From Clostridiales bacterium UBA4644 (GTDB taxonomy: Bacteria > Bacillota > Clostridia > Oscillospirales > Butyricicoccaceae): a stretch of DNA of 10,382 nucleotides. Of the stretch, positions 7,023-10,382 are shown in pieces. How positions within the stretch are numbered: the stretch's first letter is position 1; each line of letters begins with the position of its first letter. The position numbers and the translations under genes are program-made. The stretch lies in contig DHMK01000064.1 of the NCBI GenBank assembly GCA_002405755.1, positions 1 to 10,382 of the forward strand, written 5' to 3'. Below the pieces are notes generated by a model. The model saw only the letters and a list, made by a program, of their open reading frames with translations, made no database searches and was not told the origin of the DNA.

Positions 7023-7741
7023 GGGATCCGAACGCTCCCCAGCACCTGCCCGATGGGTTCCCGCAGCACCAGCGCAGCCTCCCCGTCCCGGGGCGTGGCC
7101 TCCCGGTTGATGAGCACGATAGGTCCGCCGCGGTATGCGCCGATCAGCCCCGCCGCCGGATAAACGGCCAGCGAGGTGCCGCCGATGATCAGAAGATCCG
7201 CCCGGGCCAGCGCGTCCAGCGCCCGGCGCAGCACGGTCTCGTCCAGGCTCTCCTCATACAGCACCACGTCCGGCTTGATGATGCCGCCGCAGCTGCACCG
7301 GGGGACGCCCTCCGCGCGCAGGATGTCCTCCGCAGAATAGGCCCTGCGGCAGCGGACGCAGTAGTTCCGATGGATGGAGCCATGGAGCTCCAGAACGTTT
7401 TTGCTGCCTGCCGCCTGATGCAGGCCGTCGATATTCTGGGTGATGACGGCGGAGAGCTTCCCCGCCTGCTCCAGCCGGGCCAGAGCGATATGCGCCGGAT
7501 TGGGCCGGGCGGAGAGGGGCAGCATCTTCTGCCGGTAAAAGGCAAAGAACTCCTCCGGGTGCTCCCGGAAAAAGGTGTGGCTCAGGATGGTCTCCGGCGG
7601 CCAGCGCCAGGTCTGGCGATAAAGGCCGTCCCGGCTGCGGAAATCGGGAACGCCCGATTCCGTGCTCACCCCCGCGCCGCCGAAAAAGACGATGCGGCGG
7701 GCGCCGTCGATATATTGCTGCAGACGCTGCTGCTCTGTCAT
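7019..7741 (-). CDS. NAD-dependent protein deacylase (sirtuin)
   Basis: Sirtuins remove acetyl or other acyl groups from protein lysines while consuming NAD+, giving nicotinamide and O-acyl-ADP-ribose. The 240 residues match bacterial sirtuins. Visible features are the NAD-binding GGAGVSTESGVPDFRS (21-36), TQNIDGLH (101-108), catalytic H120 in ELHGS, and a zinc site of four cysteines (C128, C131, C149, C151). C-terminal Rossmann pieces GGTSLAVYPAAGLI and VLINREATP follow. The segment after PDFR lacks the Tyr/Arg pair typical of desuccinylases of the SIRT5/CobB class, so deacetylase activity of the class U or M kind is more likely (inference). The start has GGGAGG 8 nt upstream and lies 23 nt after the lipid kinase. 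The stop overlaps the dinB start by 4 nt. Its target proteins are unknown; no acetyltransferase or acetyl-CoA synthetase gene lies nearby. Confidence 0.93.
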   Translation of the reverse strand: MTEQQRLQQYIDGARRIVFFGGAGVSTESGVPDFRSRDGLYRQTWRWPPETILSHTFFREHPEEFFAFYRQKMLPLSARPNPAHIALARLEQAGKLSAVITQNIDGLHQAAGSKNVLELHGSIHRNYCVRCRRAYSAEDILRAEGVPRCSCGGIIKPDVVLYEESLDETVLRRALDALARADLLIIGGTSLAVYPAAGLIGAYRGGPIVLINREATPRDGEAALVLREPIGQVLGSVRIP

Positions 7742-7764
7742 GGATCCCGCCTCCCGAAGCTCGC

Positions 7765-8691
7765 TTATTTTTTCCCGCCCTGTCCGGGCAGGAGCTGCTC
7801 CACCGGCACGTTGATGCGCAGCGCGTGGGGCACGTTGCAGATGTCCGCCTGCAGATGGTCGCCGCCGTATTCCCCGTCCAGCGTCCAGGGGATGGGGGTA
7901 TCGCAGGTGATGCGGAGCCTTGTAGTCTTGAAGGAATAGATCATATCCGGATCCAGCTGGGAGACCAGCAGGTGGTTGATGATCCGGGTCAGCTCCAGAA
8001 TGGAGGGCGGATTGCGCACCAGCGTCACCTCCAGCAGGCCGTCGCTCATGGAAACGTCCATCAGCCGCCCCACGGGGAAGCCGGCCACGGAGCTGCTGTT
8101 GCTCACCAGGCCCACCAGGATGTCGTCCTCGATAACGCCGCCGTCGTGCTCCACCCGGATGGAATAGGGATGCAGGGAGGGGAGCCGCTGGGCGCCCTCC
8201 AGCAGATAGGCCAGCTTGCCCAGCGCATTTTTGCTGCCCTGAGGCGTGGCGTAGGGCACGTCGGTAAAGGCCCCAAAGGCCGCCACATAGGAAAAATAGG
8301 CGTCGCCCAGGCGTCCCACGTCCAGCTGGACCGCCGCGCCGCTGACGGCGGCCTCCGCCGCCTTTTCCATGCTGCGGGGCAGGCCCAGAGAGGCGGCAAA
8401 GTCGTTGGTGGTGCCGGCGGGGATATAGCCCAGCGTCGGCGGATGCTTGCAGCGCAGCAGACCGTTGACCGTCTCGTTCAGCGTTCCGTCGCCGCCGGAG
8501 CAGACCACAAGGTCAAAGTCCTCCGCCCGCCGGGCGACCACGTCCGGCAGCTCGCCGGCCCGCTGGGAGAGGTAAACGGTGGGCTCGTAGCCCGCCCGCA
8601 CAAAGGTGTTCATAATGGACAGGAAGGGGCCGCGGATGGCCTCCTTGCCTGCGTGGGCATTTACCAGAAACAATAGCTTCCGTGGACTCAT
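7765..8691 (-). CDS. Diacylglycerol kinase-family lipid kinase (YegS/BmrU/DgkB type)
   Basis: The 308 residues fit the soluble bacterial lipid kinases related to diacylglycerol kinase. These phosphorylate a lipid hydroxyl with ATP at the inner face of the membrane. The N-terminal nucleotide-binding domain begins LLFLVNAHAGK (6-16) and has the signature SGGDGTLNE (65-73). IPAGTTNDFAASLGLPR follows, a typical pattern in which the threonine and asparagine are conserved. The C-terminal beta domain contains LMDVSMSDGLLEVTLV and the DGE motif (272-274) near the end. The exact substrate (diacylglycerol, phosphatidylglycerol or another lipid) cannot be read from the sequence, so no symbol is given. 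There is no signal peptide or membrane segment. AAAGGAG (8703-8697) lies 5 nt before the ATG, and the gene follows the amidohydrolase by 15 nt. Confidence 0.92.
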   Translation of the reverse strand: MSPRKLLFLVNAHAGKEAIRGPFLSIMNTFVRAGYEPTVYLSQRAGELPDVVARRAEDFDLVVCSGGDGTLNETVNGLLRCKHPPTLGYIPAGTTNDFAASLGLPRSMEKAAEAAVSGAAVQLDVGRLGDAYFSYVAAFGAFTDVPYATPQGSKNALGKLAYLLEGAQRLPSLHPYSIRVEHDGGVIEDDILVGLVSNSSSVAGFPVGRLMDVSMSDGLLEVTLVRNPPSILELTRIINHLLVSQLDPDMIYSFKTTRLRITCDTPIPWTLDGEYGGDHLQADICNVPHALRINVPVEQLLPGQGGKK

Positions 8692-8706
8692 AGCCGCTCC
8701 TTTCTC

Positions 8707-10290
8707 TTACCGGCGGGGCTTGCGCAGGATGCGGCCCGCCCGGACCTGGGTCTGAACGCCGTTTTCCAGCGCCACCTGACCGCCCAGCACCACATGGCGG
8801 ACGCCCTGGGCCAGCTGGATGGGCTTCAGATAGGTGGCCCGGTCGCCGACCTCCGCAGGATCAAACACGGTGATATCCGCCACATAGCCCTCCTTCAGCA
8901 GGCCCCGGTCGGTCATGCCCAGCATGGCCGCGCCCTTGGAGGTGATCCGGCGCACGGCCTCTTCCAGCGGGCAAAGCTGCTTTTCTCTGGCCAGCCGCAA
9001 AAAGCGGGCGATGGCCCCGAAGGAGCGGGGATGGGGCAGGCAGGCGATCTTTTTCGGGTCGTCGGGATAGGAATAGCCGTCGGAGCCGATGCCAATGTCC
9101 TGCCGCAGGAAATAAAGCATATCCTCCTCGCTGATGACGAAGAAGATGCAGTTGGCCAGACCGTGGGTGCGGGTGAGGATCTCCGCCGCCGCCTCCGGAT
9201 AGTCCATGTGGAGCATATCGTCGGCGATCTCCTGCAGGGTGTGGCCCACGATCTCCGGCCAGAAGCCCGCGTCGTCCTGGATCAGGCAGGTGGCGGCCCG
9301 CTGGGCGTTGGGATAATACACATCGCGGATATAATCCAGCACCTCCTGCCGCCGGGGCCCGGCCAAAACCTGCTCCACCGCGCCGTTGCCCCCCTCCAGC
9401 ACCCACTTGGGGCACCGGTTGTTCAGATAGGTGCAGCAGGCGTCGTAGGGATACATATCCGCCGTCACATTCACGCCCTCGGCCCTGGCGTCGGCGATGC
9501 GCTTCCAGATGGCGGGAGCCGTGCCGTGGACCCGGTAATTGTCCAGCTTCAGATGGGAAATATGCACGTGGACGCCGGTCTCCCGGCCCACGGAAAGCAG
9601 CTCGTCGATGGCCTGGGGCAGCTTTTCGCCCTCGTTGCGCAGGTGGGCGGGCAGAAAGGCGTCATATTCCTTCAGCACCCGGCCCAGCGCGGCAAACTCC
9701 TTCTGGTCGGCAAAGCAGCCGGGGGAATATTCCAGCCCCAGCGAAAGGCCCCAGACGCCGGCCTCCAGATCCTGCCGCAGCAGCTCCTGCATGGAGCGCA
9801 GCTCCTCGTCGGTAACGGCCCGGTTGGCATAGCCCAAAACGCCGGCCCGCAGCGAGCCGTGGCCCGTGAGAGGCGCAAGATTGACGCCCATCTGCCAGCC
9901 GCCATCCTCCACCCTTTTGGCAAAGTCCCGGAAGGACGCGCAGTACCAGCTCCGGTCCACGCCCTCGCCGGGATCCACCTCGGCGAGATGCTCCGGCAGG
10001 GCCGGGAAGGGAGAAAAGCCGCACTGGCCGCAGACCTCGGTGGTCACGCCCTGATAGAGCTTGGCCGCGCCGCTGCTGTCCAGCAGGAAGGTGGTGTCGG
10101 AATGGCAATGGGCGTCGAAAAAGCCCGGCGCCACCGCCAGTCCGGAGGCGTCCAGCTCCCGGGCGGCCTTTTCACCGGAAAGCTCGCCGATGGCACGGAT
10201 CCTGCCGTCCTTTACGGCCACATCCGCCCGAAATCCCGGCGCGCCGGAGCCGTCCACCACCAGTCCGCCGCGAATGATGATATCGTCCAT
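8707..10290 (-). CDS. N-acyl-D-amino-acid deacylase (D-aminoacylase) family amidohydrolase
   Basis: This is a metal-dependent hydrolase of the amidohydrolase superfamily whose best-known members cleave N-acyl-D-amino acids to free amino acid and fatty or acetic acid. The 527 residues carry the small beta domain IIRGGLVVDGSGAPGFRADV at the start. Next come the metal site DAHCHSD (H61, H63), VTTEVCGQCGFSP (C90, the bridging cysteine expected in D-aminoacylases), PAHLRNEG (H216), HISHLKL (H246, K248) and GIGSDGYSYP (D404). The C-terminal KEGYVADITVFDP completes the urease-like beta domain. Spacing closely follows the characterised Alcaligenes enzyme as I recall it. There is no signal peptide, so it should be cytoplasmic. 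The start is decided by a perfect AGGAGGT 7 nt upstream. It is the first gene of the five-gene operon. The natural substrate is uncertain; related family members act on other N-acyl or imide compounds. Confidence 0.88.
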   Translation of the reverse strand: MDDIIIRGGLVVDGSGAPGFRADVAVKDGRIRAIGELSGEKAARELDASGLAVAPGFFDAHCHSDTTFLLDSSGAAKLYQGVTTEVCGQCGFSPFPALPEHLAEVDPGEGVDRSWYCASFRDFAKRVEDGGWQMGVNLAPLTGHGSLRAGVLGYANRAVTDEELRSMQELLRQDLEAGVWGLSLGLEYSPGCFADQKEFAALGRVLKEYDAFLPAHLRNEGEKLPQAIDELLSVGRETGVHVHISHLKLDNYRVHGTAPAIWKRIADARAEGVNVTADMYPYDACCTYLNNRCPKWVLEGGNGAVEQVLAGPRRQEVLDYIRDVYYPNAQRAATCLIQDDAGFWPEIVGHTLQEIADDMLHMDYPEAAAEILTRTHGLANCIFFVISEEDMLYFLRQDIGIGSDGYSYPDDPKKIACLPHPRSFGAIARFLRLAREKQLCPLEEAVRRITSKGAAMLGMTDRGLLKEGYVADITVFDPAEVGDRATYLKPIQLAQGVRHVVLGGQVALENGVQTQVRAGRILRKPRR

Positions 10291-10297
10291 GAGATCG

Positions 10298-10304
10298 ACC
10301 TCCT
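10298..10304 (-). promoter_or_regulatory. Strong ribosome binding site of the amidohydrolase gene
   Basis: AGGAGGT on the minus strand, 7 nt before the ATG at 10290, matches the anti-Shine-Dalgarno sequence almost perfectly and fixes the start codon. Confidence 0.8.
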
Positions 10305-10324
10305 GAGATCTTGATTTTAAGCCT

Positions 10325-10353
10325 ATTATACAGGAATCCTCCGCGGTTTACAA
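10325..10353 (-). promoter_or_regulatory. Sigma-A-type promoter of the five-gene operon
   Basis: On the minus strand the -35 box TTGTAA (10353-10348, four of six consensus bases) and a perfect -10 box TATAAT (10330-10325) are separated by 17 bp. The expected start near 10318 gives a leader of about 28 nt before the amidohydrolase ATG, so there is no room for a riboswitch. The -35 box starts two bases after the T-run of the upstream terminator. Confidence 0.78.
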
Positions 10354-10355
10354 TC

Positions 10356-10382
10356 AAAAAAGAGAGCACGAATGTGCTCTCT
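10356..10382 (-). terminator. Rho-independent terminator of the gene upstream of the window edge
   Basis: The minus strand reads AGAGAGCAC, loop ATTC, GTGCTCTCT, then TTTTT: a perfect 9-bp stem with a 4-nt loop and a U-tract. It ends transcription of a minus-strand gene lying beyond 10382, which is not visible. The stem may extend past the window edge. It insulates the five-gene operon from upstream transcription. Confidence 0.85.

Noticed and set aside
8794..10314. Plus-strand open frame of 506 codons over the amidohydrolase gene
   Set aside because: It is a mirror frame of a clear enzyme gene with composition-driven sequence and no motif.

Overview
The window is a GC-rich stretch of bacterial chromosome with every supported gene on the minus strand, so transcription runs from right to left. 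Strong Shine-Dalgarno sites, consensus sigma-A-type promoters, short or overlapping gene junctions and the protein sequences suggest a GC-rich member of the Firmicutes, most likely a clostridial relative in the Oscillospiraceae range. That placement is inferred from the look of the sequence, not from a search. I see no tRNA, rRNA, CRISPR array, insertion sequence or phage gene.

Right part (10382 down to 5293): a rho-independent terminator for a gene lying outside the window is followed almost directly by a promoter (TTGTAA, 17 bp, TATAAT). It drives a tight set of five genes: an N-acyl-D-amino-acid deacylase-type amidohydrolase, a DgkB/YegS-type lipid kinase, a class-U-like sirtuin, a Y-family DNA polymerase (DinB type) and the tRNA wobble 2'-O-methyltransferase TrmL. 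Junctions are 15 nt, 23 nt, a 4-nt ATGA overlap, and 2 nt. The genes look co-transcribed, but they do not form an obvious single pathway.

Left part (5181 down to 250): an excellent promoter (TTGAAA, 17 bp, TATAAT) starts a lower-glycolysis operon in the order pgk, tpiA, gpmI, eno. These encode phosphoglycerate kinase, triosephosphate isomerase, cofactor-independent phosphoglycerate mutase and enolase. Together with glyceraldehyde-3-phosphate dehydrogenase, which is not in the window, they convert triose phosphates to phosphoenolpyruvate. The gpmI reading frame is broken by one extra base near residue 71. Removing it restores a complete 502-residue enzyme with all metal ligands, so this is either a sequencing or assembly error or a very recent mutation.

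The first 249 bases, downstream of eno, hold no gene but contain a dense series of perfect inverted repeats.

Overall this is mostly housekeeping sequence. I found no convincing new system. The points most worth a second look are the gpmI frameshift, the inverted-repeat cluster after eno, and the odd composition of the five-gene operon.
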